Shown: positions 37,764 through 47,498, counted from the stretch's first letter. The stretch is DNA of 64,000 nt from Cronobacter sakazakii (GCF_000982825.1 NZ_CP011047.1:248001-312000), one strand, 5' to 3'. Program-made: numbers and translations. Notes: generated by a model not told the origin, from the letters alone.

Positions 37764-37788
37764 TACAATTGAACTTGATATATGTCAA
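37764..37788 (+). promoter_or_regulatory. arcA promoter region with FNR box
   Basis: TTGATATATGTCAA (37775-37788) matches the FNR consensus TTGAT-N4-ATCAA at 9 of 10 positions and is the site I recall for anaerobic arcA activation in E. coli. TACAAT (37764-37769) is a possible -10 of an FNR-independent promoter. An FNR-activated start near 37823 would leave a leader of about 245 bases. Confidence 0.75.
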
Positions 37789-37821
37789 CGAAGAGTAGTT
37801 TTATTGGGTGTTGGTATCGTA

Positions 37822-37971
37822 TCATCCTGTTATGTTGCTGTTAAAATGGTTAGGATGACTGCCGTTTTTGACACCGTCGGGTCCAGAGGGAAAAGTACCC
37901 ACGACCGAGCTAATGATGTTGTTGACGTTGATGGAAAGTGCATCAAGAACGCAATTACGTACTTTAGTCAT
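37822..37971 (-). pseudogene. yjjY: yjjY homologue, frameshifted relative to E. coli
   Basis: A 49-codon minus-strand frame begins MTKVRNCVLDALSINVNNII, nearly identical to E. coli YjjY (46 residues, from memory). Around codon 30 an extra A/T in a homopolymer (AAAA at 37895-37898, where I recall AAA in E. coli) shifts the frame; the old C-terminal sequence (DPTVSKTAVILTILTAT) is still readable in the neighbouring frame up to a TAA. It lies wholly inside the arcA leader. The DNA is conserved but the protein frame is not, so it may be non-coding. Confidence 0.5.
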
Positions 37972-38068
37972 GTTACGCCGGGCATGTTAATTTATGGCAT
38001 GCAGAAGGCAGGTCAGGGACTTTTGTACTTCCTGTTTCGATTTAGTTGGCAATTTTTAGGTAGCAAAC

Positions 38069-38785
38069 ATGCAGACCCCGCACATTCTTATCGTTGAAGA
38101 CGAGTTGGTTACACGCAACACGTTAAAAAGTATTTTCGAAGCAGAAGGCTATGATGTCTCTGAAGCCACCGATGGCGCCGAGATGCATCAGATCCTGTCT
38201 GATAATGATATCAACCTGGTTATCATGGATATCAACCTGCCGGGTAAAAACGGCCTGCTGCTGGCGCGTGAACTGCGCGAGCAGGCGAACGTCGCGCTGA
38301 TGTTCCTGACCGGCCGTGATAACGAGGTGGATAAAATCTTAGGCCTTGAAATTGGTGCCGACGATTATATCACCAAGCCGTTTAACCCCCGCGAGCTGAC
38401 TATTCGCGCGCGCAACCTGCTCTCCCGCACCATGAATCTCGGTACGGTGAGCGAAGAGCGCCGCAGCGTGGAAAGCTACAAGTTCAACGGCTGGGAGCTT
38501 GATATCAACAGCCGTTCGCTGATTAGCCCTAACGGTGAGCAGTACAAACTGCCGCGCAGCGAATTCCGCGCGATGCTGCATTTCTGCGAAAACCCGGGCA
38601 AGATCCAGACCCGCGCGGAACTGCTGAAGAAAATGACCGGTCGCGAGCTCAAGCCACATGACCGTACCGTTGATGTGACCATCCGTCGCATTCGTAAACA
38701 TTTCGAGTCCACGCCGGACACCCCGGAAATCATCGCCACCATTCATGGCGAAGGTTACCGTTTCTGCGGCGATCTGCAGGAATAA
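38069..38785 (+). CDS. arcA: Aerobic respiration control response regulator ArcA
   Basis: 238 residues. Receiver domain with acceptor D54 (VIMDINLPGK) and an OmpR-type winged helix (RTVDVTIRRIRKHFE). Phosphorylated by ArcB when quinones are reduced, it represses aerobic genes. A long leader carrying an FNR box precedes it. Confidence 0.98.
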   Translation: MQTPHILIVEDELVTRNTLKSIFEAEGYDVSEATDGAEMHQILSDNDINLVIMDINLPGKNGLLLARELREQANVALMFLTGRDNEVDKILGLEIGADDYITKPFNPRELTIRARNLLSRTMNLGTVSEERRSVESYKFNGWELDINSRSLISPNGEQYKLPRSEFRAMLHFCENPGKIQTRAELLKKMTGRELKPHDRTVDVTIRRIRKHFESTPDTPEIIATIHGEGYRFCGDLQE

Positions 38786-38803
38786 GGCGTTTCGGCGCCA
38801 CGC

Positions 38804-38831
38804 AAAAAGGGCGGAATTTCCGCCCTTTTTT
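38804..38831. terminator. Bidirectional terminator between arcA and creD
   Basis: GGGCGG (38809-38814) pairs with CCGCCC (38820-38825), flanked by AAAAA and TTTTTT. Confidence 0.9.
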
Positions 38832-38843
38832 ATTGCCCGCGTT

Positions 38844-40202
38844 TTACTTCCAGAGCCGGAACCGCTCCTCCTGCGGCGCAGGCGTCAGGCGCTGATAGCG
38901 TGGTTTCGCGGGCGTCAGCGTATACCAGTCGATATGGCGCGTCAGCAGCATCACCGCCGTGAGCGCGACGAACAACAGCCCGCTGCCGAGCAACAGCGCG
39001 AAATCCTGCGAGCGCAGCAGTTGCCAGAGCACGCCGTCGAGCGCCAGCAGACCACCGGCGAATATCAGGCTGCGCCGCCACCCTTTCAGTACCGCCTGAA
39101 GATAGAGCGCGTTCAGCCCCGCTCCCGCAAGGCTTGCGGCAAGCCAGGCCAGGTTAAAGCCGATGTGTTCTGAAAACGCCAGCAGCAGCAGATAAAACAT
39201 CACCAGTGAAAGCCCCACCAGCAGATACTGCACCGGGTGCATCGTAATACCGCTGAGCGTTTCGCAGACGAAAAACGCCATATAGGTGAGCGCTATCAGC
39301 AGCACGGCGTATTTCACCGCCCGGTCGGTTAGCTGGTACTGATCCACCGGCGTTGCCACCGTCACGCTAAATGCAGGCAAGTTGCGAAGCGTCACGCTCT
39401 GCGCGTCATGAAATTCACTGTCGATATTGTTGGCATACCAGCTGCTGCGCCATTTCGCCGCAAAACCGCTGGCGGAAATCTCCCGCGTCGCTGGCAGGAA
39501 ATTGCCATAAAAACCCGGATGCGGCCAGTTGCTGATAAGCGACAGCTCGCTGTTGCGGCCCAGCGGAACAACGGAAAACGCGCCGGTGCCGTTCAGCTCC
39601 AGCGAAAAACTGACCGTGAGCGTCGGGGCATTCAAAAGTGCCGCAGGCACGATGGCATGCAAACCCTGGCCGCCCTCTTCAAGCCCGGAACCGGGCTCCA
39701 CCGCCAGCGCCTGCCCGTTGATTTTCAGCGCGCCCACGTTACCGATGCCGCGCGCATCGCCCACTGCCATCACCAGCCGCGCCTCGCCCAGCTGATACTG
39801 CGCGCCGGGGTTGAGCCCCTGTTCAGGCAAGGTAAAGCGCGCTTCCAGCGCGACATCGCTGCGCCAGATTTGCCCTTCGTAAATGCCGATATGCCGTGGC
39901 TCAACCGCCTGCTTTCCCGTGACCACCAGCGATTCCGGCAGCCAGTAGCGAATAAAACTGCGCGTTTTGGTGACGTCTTTGCCCCCTTCCGTCACGGTGG
40001 TGATTTCGGTTACCGGAATGGCGATAAGCGGCCCCACCAGCTTTTGCGGCCCGCTGGTGCTCTGCTCAAGCGAGCGGGACACATCGTCGCGGTAGTCGGC
40101 GCGCTCGCCGATAACCACGCTCAGAATACGCAGTGGAATTAACAGCAGCGCCATACAGCCCAGCAGCGCCAGCCCTTTTAATATCAGTGGTGATTTCAAC
40201 AT
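38844..40202 (-). CDS. creD: Inner membrane protein CreD
   Basis: 452 residues: an N-terminal membrane helix, a ~280-residue extracytoplasmic region and a cluster of helices at the C terminus. Cell envelope integrity family; in E. coli it belongs to the CreBC regulon and is linked to colicin E2 tolerance and beta-lactam response. Last gene of creABCD; it starts 79 bases after the original end of creC, a gap large enough for a separate CreB-dependent promoter. Confidence 0.92.
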   Translation of the reverse strand: MLKSPLILKGLALLGCMALLLIPLRILSVVIGERADYRDDVSRSLEQSTSGPQKLVGPLIAIPVTEITTVTEGGKDVTKTRSFIRYWLPESLVVTGKQAVEPRHIGIYEGQIWRSDVALEARFTLPEQGLNPGAQYQLGEARLVMAVGDARGIGNVGALKINGQALAVEPGSGLEEGGQGLHAIVPAALLNAPTLTVSFSLELNGTGAFSVVPLGRNSELSLISNWPHPGFYGNFLPATREISASGFAAKWRSSWYANNIDSEFHDAQSVTLRNLPAFSVTVATPVDQYQLTDRAVKYAVLLIALTYMAFFVCETLSGITMHPVQYLLVGLSLVMFYLLLLAFSEHIGFNLAWLAASLAGAGLNALYLQAVLKGWRRSLIFAGGLLALDGVLWQLLRSQDFALLLGSGLLFVALTAVMLLTRHIDWYTLTPAKPRYQRLTPAPQEERFRLWK

Positions 40203-40281
40203 AAGCCTCTCCTCTTCGATGCTGCCGAAGATAGAGGGCTTATGTGGGGTGGAAATGAAGTTATGTGAAGCGTCGGTGAAG

Positions 40282-41703
40282 TCAGGCGGGCGGTAACGTC
40301 AGCCGCGCCTCAACGCCGCCTTCAGGGCGGTTAACAAGCGCTATCTCGCCCTAGTGAAGCCGCGCCACCTCCTGCACGAAAGCAAGGCCGAGGCCGCTGC
40401 TCTTCTGCCCGCTTGCGCGCGGCAGCGAATAGAACCGCTCGAAGATACGCGCCAGCGCGTAATCCGGAATACCGCTGCCGGTATCCGTTACGCGCACGAT
40501 AACGCGCTCGCCCTCCTGCCACGCGCCAAGCGTTATCTCACCACCAGGCGGGGTGAAGTCGAGCGCGTTAACAAGCAGATTGCCGATGGCCTGCAGCAGC
40601 TCCTCATCGCCCGCCACGCGCAGGCTGCCAGGAGCGGGGTCGATAGTGAGCCGCACCGATTTTTGCAAAAGCGTCGAGGCATGCAGCTCCGCGAGCGTGG
40701 CGAAAAGCGATGCCAACAATACCGGCTCAGGCACGATCTCCAGCCGGTTTTCCAGCTTCGCCTGCTGCAATAGCTTCTCAACCAGCGCCTGCATACGCGC
40801 GTTTTGCTCAAGAATATTGTCGCAAAAGCGCTGTGCCACCGCCGGCGGTGGCGATTCACGCAGGATCTCCGCCGCGCCGCGAATACCCGCAAGCGGGCTT
40901 TTCAGCTCGTGCGTCAGCGCGTGGACGTACTGCTCGATATAGTTTTTACCCTCCAGCCGCACGCGCATGTTTTCCAGCGCCTGGGCGAGACGCCGCAACT
41001 CGCTGCTGCCGGGGTCCGGTAAGGGCAGCGGCGCGGCTTCGGTGACCGAATCGGCGTAACGCACCAGTGTGCCGATGGAGCGGTTGATCCACAGCACCAT
41101 CACGATGCCGGTCAGCAGCGCGATACCGAGCAGCGCCACGCCCGCCATCATGATCCGGTGTTCGCTGCGCCGTATCACCGGCGCAAGCGCGATATTCGGC
41201 TTGCCCACGCTCAGTACGCCGATGATGCGCCCGGCCTCGCGCACAGGGGCCGCGACATACATTACTGTGCTGTCAGGGTCGTCCGGATGCAGCGGCGAAC
41301 TGCGCGCGCCATACTTGCCGCGAAGCGTCAGCCAGACATCGTTCCAGCGCGAATAGTCCTGCCCGACTGCCGCGTCGCTGGAGTCAAACACCACGCGCCC
41401 CTGCGCGTCGGTCAGGTACACGCGGTATTCATTGCGCTCTTTTTTAATGCCGCTGATGTTGGCGTTGACCGGGTAATGATTTAACCGCTCAAAGGCCTGC
41501 GCCAGCTGCCCGTCGCGCGGATGGCCCGCCAGCAGATCGTCACGGGCGATTTCCGCCAGCAGCGTGGCGGTGTCATTAAGCGAGCCTTCCGTCGCACGCC
41601 GCACGCCGGGTTTGATCTCCTGCACGAAAATCGTGAGAACAAACCAGGCCGCCACGGCGACGATCAGAAAGTAGCCCAGTAGCAGCCGCATGCCGATACG
41701 CAT
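40282..41703 (-). pseudogene. creC: Sensor histidine kinase CreC with in-frame amber codon near the C terminus
   Basis: CreC is the membrane kinase of the CreBC system. It has two membrane helices (about 7-27 and 184-206), a periplasmic region, HAMP, an H box with H265 in HALTHELKSPLAG, an N box (NLLVNALDF) and G boxes (DTGSGIP, SGLGLAF). A TAG at 40351-40353 stops translation after 450 residues (ending VARLH). The same frame then continues for 22 codons with the expected ending (GEIALVNRPEGGVEARL) to a TGA at 40282, giving 473 codons, close to E. coli (474). The lost part contains the last strands of the ATPase fold. A CAG-to-TAG change is the simplest origin. Activity is doubtful but not excluded. 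Confidence 0.85.
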
Positions 41704-42395
41704 CAGTTTACCGCCAGGCTGTAACCCAGCCCCCGATGCGTATTGACAGGCGACACGTCAGGATTGACCGCGCGCAGCTTGGCGCGCAGCGTTTTAATAT
41801 GGGTATCGACGGTGCGATCGAAACTGTCGTTCGCATCTCCCCAGACGATATCCATCAGTTGCTGGCGCGAATAGACGCGCCCCGGCGCCAGCAGCAGCGT
41901 TTTCAGCAGCAGGTATTCATAGCGGGTGAGCGACAGCGGCTGACCACACCAGGCGATGTGCGCGGCCTCGTCATTGAGCTCGAAACGCCCCACCCGCACG
42001 ACGGTCTGCGCGCCGCGCTGCTGCTTTTGCAGACGCCGCAGGATGGTACGCACGCGGGCGCAAACTTCCCGAGGCGAAAACGGCTTGGCGACATAATCAT
42101 CCGCGCCGATTTCCAGGCCAATAAGCTTATCGACCTCTTCGCTGCGCGCGGTCAGAAACAGCACCGGCAGCGCAGGATGCGCCGCCAGAAGCTGACGACA
42201 CAGCTCGAAGCCGCTGATATCCGGCAGGCCCACATCCAGCACGGCGAGATCGGGCAGCGTCTGGCGCGCGGCATCCAGCGCGGGCAGCCCGCGCTCAAAC
42301 GTCCGCACCGTAAACCCTTCAAGCTGCATCACATATGACAGCGCTTCGCTGATGCTGGTCTCATCCTCCACCAGCCAGACGGTTGTCTGATTCAT
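41703..42395 (-). CDS. creB: Response regulator CreB
   Basis: 230 residues. Receiver with D54 (AVLDVGLPDI) and an OmpR-type DNA-binding domain (FDRTVDTHIKTLRAKLR). Phosphorylated by CreC; activates creD and other targets through TTCAC-type repeats in E. coli. It overlaps the creC start by one base, so kinase loss would leave it without its cognate partner. Confidence 0.95.
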   Translation of the reverse strand: MNQTTVWLVEDETSISEALSYVMQLEGFTVRTFERGLPALDAARQTLPDLAVLDVGLPDISGFELCRQLLAAHPALPVLFLTARSEEVDKLIGLEIGADDYVAKPFSPREVCARVRTILRRLQKQQRGAQTVVRVGRFELNDEAAHIAWCGQPLSLTRYEYLLLKTLLLAPGRVYSRQQLMDIVWGDANDSFDRTVDTHIKTLRAKLRAVNPDVSPVNTHRGLGYSLAVN

Positions 42396-42413
42396 CCTGA
42401 ATAGTCCTGTGAA

Positions 42414-42893
42414 TTACCGGGCCTGACCCCACGGCATAATCGGTACGGCGCTCAGCGCGTTTTTCGGCGAGCCTTCGACGACTTTATCGGAATAGGTCAG
42501 ATAGGCGAGCGTGTTGCGTTTCGCGTCGTAAAAACGCACCACCTGCAATTTTTTAAAGACCAGCGATGTGCGCTTCTGGAACACCACATCGCCCTGCGCT
42601 TTCCCGGCTTTGATTTTATCGCTCAGTTCAATGGGCCCGACCTGCTGGCAGGAAATCGCCGCATCGGACGTGTCTTCCGCAAGCCCCAGCCCGCCCTTGA
42701 TACCGCCGGTTTTGGCGCGGCTCAGGTAGCAGGTCACATTTTTGACATCCGGATCGTCAAACGCTTCCACCACGATTTTGTGATCCGGCCCCAGCCATTT
42801 AAACACGGTATCAACCGATCCAATTTCTTCCGCACGTAAACCGCCGGTTAAAGCCATAAACAATGTCGGAATTAATAACAGCTTGTATTTCAT
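42414..42893 (-). CDS. creA: Periplasmic protein CreA
   Basis: 159 residues from the ATG at 42893 (MKYKLLLIPTLFMALTGGL), which fits the E. coli start; an ATG 15 bases upstream is possible. Signal peptide with cleavage after LRA. The mature part (EEIGSVDTVFKWLGPDHKI) is highly conserved. Function unknown; first gene of the cre cluster, 18 bases before creB. Confidence 0.93.
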   Translation of the reverse strand: MKYKLLLIPTLFMALTGGLRAEEIGSVDTVFKWLGPDHKIVVEAFDDPDVKNVTCYLSRAKTGGIKGGLGLAEDTSDAAISCQQVGPIELSDKIKAGKAQGDVVFQKRTSLVFKKLQVVRFYDAKRNTLAYLTYSDKVVEGSPKNALSAVPIMPWGQAR

Positions 42894-43103
42894 ATTGTTA
42901 CCATTCATTAAAGGTTACGTTTAGTGATTATTCACCGTTAAAACAAAAAACCTTACAGATCACATTGTTACTCAAAAATCCTGTTTTGCAGCAGTCCGCT
43001 CCGCTTTAACCGCAAAAGAAAACACTGAATGCCAGAAGAACAAAAAATGCTACTATTCGCTACCCACTTTTTCAGGCACTGCGTTTAAGGATGAGGATTA
43101 AAT

Positions 43104-43973
43104 ATGGATCAGTCTGGGATCATTCGGGATCTGCTCGCCTGGCTGGAAAGCCATCTTGATCACCCCTTGTCTCTGGACAATGTGGCGGCTAAAGCCGGGT
43201 ATTCCAAGTGGCATTTGCAACGGATGTTCAAAGAGGTGACGGGCCATGCCATCGGGGCTTATATTCGCGCGCGCCGCTTGTCCAAATCCGCCGTTGCGCT
43301 GCGTCTCACTGCGCGCCCGATTCTCGACATCGCGCTGCAATACCGTTTCGATTCACAGCAGACGTTTACTCGCGCGTTTAAAAAGCAGTTCTCGCTGACG
43401 CCTGCGCTCTATCGCCGCTCGGCGGACTGGAGCGCGCAGGGTATGCGCCCGCCGCTGCGCCTTGAGCCGTTCACGCCACCGCCGCATCAGTTTGTCACGC
43501 TCGCGCCGATGCACCTCACCGGCCTCACCCAGAGCTATACCTGCTCGCTTGAGCAAATCTCGGTGTTCCGCCAGCAGATGCGTGTCCAGTTCTGGCGCGA
43601 ATTTCTCGCGAACTGTCCGACCATTCCACCGGTCTTTTACGGCCTGAATGAATCACGCCCGAGCGTCGAAAAAGATGACGAGCAGGAAGTCTTTTACACC
43701 ACCGCGCTGCCGGAGCCGCTGGCGGAAGGCTGCGTGGAGCACGCCCATCCGGTGACGCTTGAAGGCGGCGATTATGTGCAGTTTACCTATGAAGGACCAG
43801 GCACCGGCGTTCAGGAGTTTATCCTGACCGTCTACGGCACCTGTATGCCCGCACTGGGGCTGACGCGCCGCCGTGGTCAGGATATCGAGCGCTATTTGCT
43901 TACGGAGGCGTCCGGTGCCCAGGAGGGCGACATCAACCTGCGCTGCGAGTACCTGATCCCCATCCGCCGTTAA
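43104..43973 (+). CDS. rob: Right origin-binding protein Rob
   Basis: 289 residues. N-terminal AraC/XylS dual helix-turn-helix (AAKAGYSKWHLQRMFKEVTG) and a C-terminal GyrI-like domain (about 120-289). Related to SoxS and MarA, it activates multidrug and solvent resistance genes and binds oriC. Stop overlaps the convergent gpmB stop by 4 bases. Confidence 0.96.
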   Translation: MDQSGIIRDLLAWLESHLDHPLSLDNVAAKAGYSKWHLQRMFKEVTGHAIGAYIRARRLSKSAVALRLTARPILDIALQYRFDSQQTFTRAFKKQFSLTPALYRRSADWSAQGMRPPLRLEPFTPPPHQFVTLAPMHLTGLTQSYTCSLEQISVFRQQMRVQFWREFLANCPTIPPVFYGLNESRPSVEKDDEQEVFYTTALPEPLAEGCVEHAHPVTLEGGDYVQFTYEGPGTGVQEFILTVYGTCMPALGLTRRRGQDIERYLLTEASGAQEGDINLRCEYLIPIRR

Positions 43974-44617
43974 CGCTGTAGCTCATCCAGCGCAGGCGCA
44001 TCGAGATGCGACACATCGCCTGCGGTTTCCACCACCCAGCCGGACGCCAGCCACGGGCTCTGCTGATAATCGACACGAGAGATTGAGCAGTTGCGCAGGC
44101 GCAGTCGGCGCTCCGCATACGCGGGCAGGCCAAGAATGGTGCTGACGAGGCAGCCAAGCGCCATACCGTGGCTCACCAGTAACGGGCGGCTTCCCGGCGG
44201 CAGATCGAGGCAGGCGTTCAGCGCGCCGTGCATGCGCTCGCTCACTTCCTGCATCGATTCCCCTTGCGGAATACGACCATCCGGCGTGCCGTTCACCAGC
44301 TGGCGACGCCAGCCTTCTTCTTCTTCGCTGAGGGTGTCGAGATGACGGCGCTCAAGGATGCCCATATCCAGCTCACGCAGGCGCGGATCGAGTATCACGT
44401 CGCAGCCGCAGCCCTGCGCGATAATCTCAGCGGTGCGCTGCGTGCGTCCCAGATCGCTGGTGATAATGTGCGTAATGCCAAGCGCTTTAGCGCGCTGCGC
44501 CACCTGCATGGCCTGGCGTTCCCCTTTTTCCGTCAATGGGCTGTCCGATTGCCCCTGGATGCGTCGCTCGGCGTTCCACTGCGTTTCACCGTGGCGAACC
44601 AGATATACCTGTAACAT
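43970..44617 (-). CDS. gpmB: Phosphoglycerate mutase-like protein GpmB
   Basis: 215 residues, histidine phosphatase superfamily: VRHGETQWN with catalytic H9, and LVSHGMALG with the second histidine. The E. coli protein is named as a mutase, but members of this branch often act as phosphatases on other substrates. Confidence 0.93.
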   Translation of the reverse strand: MLQVYLVRHGETQWNAERRIQGQSDSPLTEKGERQAMQVAQRAKALGITHIITSDLGRTQRTAEIIAQGCGCDVILDPRLRELDMGILERRHLDTLSEEEEGWRRQLVNGTPDGRIPQGESMQEVSERMHGALNACLDLPPGSRPLLVSHGMALGCLVSTILGLPAYAERRLRLRNCSISRVDYQQSPWLASGWVVETAGDVSHLDAPALDELQR

Positions 44618-44673
44618 GCTTTTTATCCGTTATACTGCTGCGACTTTAAACGTCTGTGAGTGTGAATTGAATT

Positions 44674-45189
44674 ATGTACCATGTTGTCTGCGCCACGACG
44701 AATCCAGCCAAAATTCAGGCGATTCTGCGTGCATTTAGCGAGATTTTCGGCGAAGCATCCTGCCATATTGACGCCGTCTCCGTCGATAGCGGCGTGCCGG
44801 AACAGCCGCTCGGCAGTGAAGAAACGCGCTCCGGCGCACGCCAGCGCGTCATTAATGCCCGCGCGCTGCGCCCGCAAGCCGATTACTGGGTGGCGATTGA
44901 AGCCGGTATTGATGACGACAGCACGTTTAGCTGGGTGGTGATTGAAAGCGCAGACCAGCGTGGCGAAGCGCGCTCGGCGACGCTACCGCTGCCTGCGGCG
45001 ATCCTTAATGAAGTGCGCGCCGGGAAAGCGCTCGGGCCGGTGATGTCAGCCTGGACAGGCATTGATGAAATCGGGCGTAAAGAAGGGGCTATCGGCATTT
45101 TCACCGCCGGTAAGCTGACGCGCAGCAGCGTCTACCATCAGGCTGTGATCCTGGCCTTAAGCCCCTTTCATAACGCGATTTACCGCTGA
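44674..45189 (+). CDS. yjjX: Inosine/xanthosine triphosphatase YjjX
   Basis: 171 residues, non-canonical purine NTP phosphatase family, with the CATTNPAKIQAI start and SGVPEQPLGSEETRSGA. It removes ITP and XTP from the nucleotide pool. Convergent with trpR, with a 10-base overlap of the 3' ends. Confidence 0.94.
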   Translation: MYHVVCATTNPAKIQAILRAFSEIFGEASCHIDAVSVDSGVPEQPLGSEETRSGARQRVINARALRPQADYWVAIEAGIDDDSTFSWVVIESADQRGEARSATLPLPAAILNEVRAGKALGPVMSAWTGIDEIGRKEGAIGIFTAGKLTRSSVYHQAVILALSPFHNAIYR

Positions 45190-45509
45190 GCCTGTAACAG
45201 CTCCTGTTCAAGCCACTGGCGCAGCTCCGGCGGCGCCGCTTTCAGGCTGTTAGAGCCGCGGGTGATCGTCGCGATCCCCGCGCCCAGTTCGCTTTTCAGC
45301 TCGCGCTGGCTCATCTCGCCGCGCAGCAGCTCTTCAATGATCCGCACACGCGTGCCGAGCGCGGCGCGTTCGTCCGGCGTCAGCAGCAGCGTCAGCAGCG
45401 GAAGATGCAGGTCTTTGTCGAAAGATTGTTTCAGGAGCGCCACAAAGCGCAGCCACTCCTGATTACTCTGTTCGGCCTGGGCCGCGGAATAGGTTGAATG
45501 TTGAGTCAT
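45180..45509 (-). CDS. trpR: Tryptophan repressor TrpR
   Basis: 109 residues from the ATG at 45509, which matches the family better than the longer frame open to 45551. It is all-helical, with the helix-turn-helix QRELKSELGAGIATITRGSN. With tryptophan bound it represses trp, aroH, mtr and its own gene. The upstream operator is present. Confidence 0.96.
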   Translation of the reverse strand: MTQHSTYSAAQAEQSNQEWLRFVALLKQSFDKDLHLPLLTLLLTPDERAALGTRVRIIEELLRGEMSQRELKSELGAGIATITRGSNSLKAAPPELRQWLEQELLQAQR

Positions 45510-45520
45510 CAGATGCCGCC

Positions 45521-45538
45521 ATACTCGTTCACTAGTAC
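45521..45538 (-). promoter_or_regulatory. TrpR operator for trpR autoregulation
   Basis: An imperfect palindrome reading GTACTAGTGAACGAGTAT on the minus strand, 11 bases before the trpR ATG. The GTACTAG half-site is exact and the other half keeps the AGTA core, matching the trp operator pattern. Confidence 0.75.
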
Positions 45539-45563
45539 GACAGAATAGCACAACGCCGCCGAA

Positions 45564-47498
45564 TCAGTAACGGCGGCTCCACTCCGCATCGCTCATCAAC
45601 ACCGGCTTACCGCCCATGAAGTAACGGTAATAGGCATCATAAGCCAGCACGTTTTTCACATAACCGCGCGTCTCTGAGAACGGAATACTTTCGACAAACG
45701 CGACCGCATCGATACGCCCGGCGCTGTTGCCAAGCCAGGTGCGCACGCGCCCCGGCCCGGCGTTATAGGCGGCAGAGGCGAAAATACGGTTGTTGTCGAA
45801 CATGCCATAGACATACTGCAAATAGCTGGTGCCTATCTGGATGTTGGTTTCCGGGTCGAGCAGCTGCGCGCTATTGCTGTAGCCTGGCAGATTAAACATC
45901 TTCACCGTGTGGGTGGCGGTGCCCGGCATTAATTGCATCAGGCCAGCCGCGCCTACCGGCGAGCGCACTTTCGGGTTCCAGGCGCTCTCCTGACGGGCGA
46001 TCGCCATCGCGTAGCTCTGCGGAACGGCTTTGTCGCTCACGTAGCGGGCAAAGAGATCTTTATAAGCCAGCGGGAAACGCTCTTCGAGCTGATCCCAGAG
46101 CTTACCGGCGATCGTCGCCTGCACGCTCAGATCCCACCAGTTACGATCAAACGCGTAACGCGCCAGCGCCGCCTGCTCCTGCTTGCTGCGACTGGTGACG
46201 AGGTTCGCCCATTCGCTGCGCGCGGTGTTATCAAGGCCCCAGTACATCAGCTCGCGCACGCGCGCCATTTCCGGGCCTTCAAACAGCGCGGCGTTTACCG
46301 CTGGCGCTTTATCGACACGCAGCGGGTAATCTTCGCCAAGCCGCTGGGCCGCCGCCATCGGGTAGAAACCGCGCTGTTGCATCAGTGAATGCAGAATGGT
46401 TTTGGCCTCGTCGTCGCGCCCGCGCTCCATCAGGAGATCGGCCTGCCAGTAGCGCCATTCGTCTTTTTCTTTCGCCTCCATCGGCAGACGCGCAAGCCAG
46501 GTGTTCAGCCCGCTGCGATCGCCGGTGCCGAGCGCCATACGCACCCGACGCTCAATGAGCGATGTGGATTCTGAACGCATGATCGCGTCGTCGCGCCAGC
46601 GGGCCTGCTCTGCGGTGACATCGCTGCCCATGAGACGCCACGCCACGATATCGCGCAGCTCCTGCGCCTGGGCGTCGTTCAGTTGCTGCGCCTGGATGAG
46701 CGACGGGATCATCAGCCGCGCGTTTTCCACATCCTGACGGGCGACGCTTGCAAACGCCACCGCGGCCATCTGGCGCGTGAAATCGGTCGCGCCGACGCTG
46801 CGCACAAAAGTCATCACGCTGTTGGGATCGTTCGCCAGGCTCACCAGCGCGCTGCTGATGGTCTGATAATCCGGCGGCAGCTGGTTTGCGAGCGAGCTGA
46901 CAAGCGACGTGTTGCCCTCTTTCATCGCAAGGCGAATGCGCTCAAGGTAAGCCAGCGGATCCTGCGCGCCGGACGTGCGCCACGCCTGGAAGAGACGCTC
47001 GCACGCCGCAGGCAGGTTTTTGCCGGTCTGCCAGAGATCTTTCGCGCCCTGCCAGGCGCCCTGCGCGTCACCGGTGTTCCACTTCGCGTAATAGTAGTTG
47101 CACTGCGCCTCGGTGCTGCCAGGCGGTTGCGGGCTGAACGCCAGCAGGCCGCGCCAGTCTTCGCGGCGCGCCAGTTCGTTGACAAACCGGGACGTCAGCG
47201 TGCGCGCCGGCGGCAGCGTCGGGTTTGCCTGAATAAACTGCTGTACCGCGATAGTCGGCTCGTTCATGAGATCGTCAGTGAGCTGGCGATACTGCAAATA
47301 GGGATAGAGCGGATAGGTTTGCAGGGTGGGCATCAGCTGCTCCACCACGTCCATCTGCCGGTTATCCCACGCTTGTTTGATCTGCGCATAGCGGCTGCGC
47401 TGCTCGTCGAGCGAATCGGCGCGTGCGGCCTGGCCGAGCGTCAGCAGGCAGACGCCCGCCGCCAGCCACCGCCAGACGACCTGTCTGGATGTTCCCAC
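45564..47498 (-). CDS. slt: Soluble lytic murein transglycosylase Slt70
   Basis: 644 residues: signal peptide (cleavage after AARA), a long alpha-superhelical U and L domain, and a C-terminal lysozyme-like domain with catalytic E504 in AIARQESAWN followed by GLMQLMPGTA. It cleaves glycan strands to 1,6-anhydro products in the periplasm. Lies upstream of trpR on the same strand, as in E. coli. Confidence 0.97.
   Translation of the reverse strand: MGTSRQVVWRWLAAGVCLLTLGQAARADSLDEQRSRYAQIKQAWDNRQMDVVEQLMPTLQTYPLYPYLQYRQLTDDLMNEPTIAVQQFIQANPTLPPARTLTSRFVNELARREDWRGLLAFSPQPPGSTEAQCNYYYAKWNTGDAQGAWQGAKDLWQTGKNLPAACERLFQAWRTSGAQDPLAYLERIRLAMKEGNTSLVSSLANQLPPDYQTISSALVSLANDPNSVMTFVRSVGATDFTRQMAAVAFASVARQDVENARLMIPSLIQAQQLNDAQAQELRDIVAWRLMGSDVTAEQARWRDDAIMRSESTSLIERRVRMALGTGDRSGLNTWLARLPMEAKEKDEWRYWQADLLMERGRDDEAKTILHSLMQQRGFYPMAAAQRLGEDYPLRVDKAPAVNAALFEGPEMARVRELMYWGLDNTARSEWANLVTSRSKQEQAALARYAFDRNWWDLSVQATIAGKLWDQLEERFPLAYKDLFARYVSDKAVPQSYAMAIARQESAWNPKVRSPVGAAGLMQLMPGTATHTVKMFNLPGYSNSAQLLDPETNIQIGTSYLQYVYGMFDNNRIFASAAYNAGPGRVRTWLGNSAGRIDAVAFVESIPFSETRGYVKNVLAYDAYYRYFMGGKPVLMSDAEWSRRY

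Noticed and set aside
37804..38097. 97-codon plus-strand frame in the arcA leader
   Set aside because: It overlaps the arcA start in another frame and the conserved leader; no ribosome binding site evidence.
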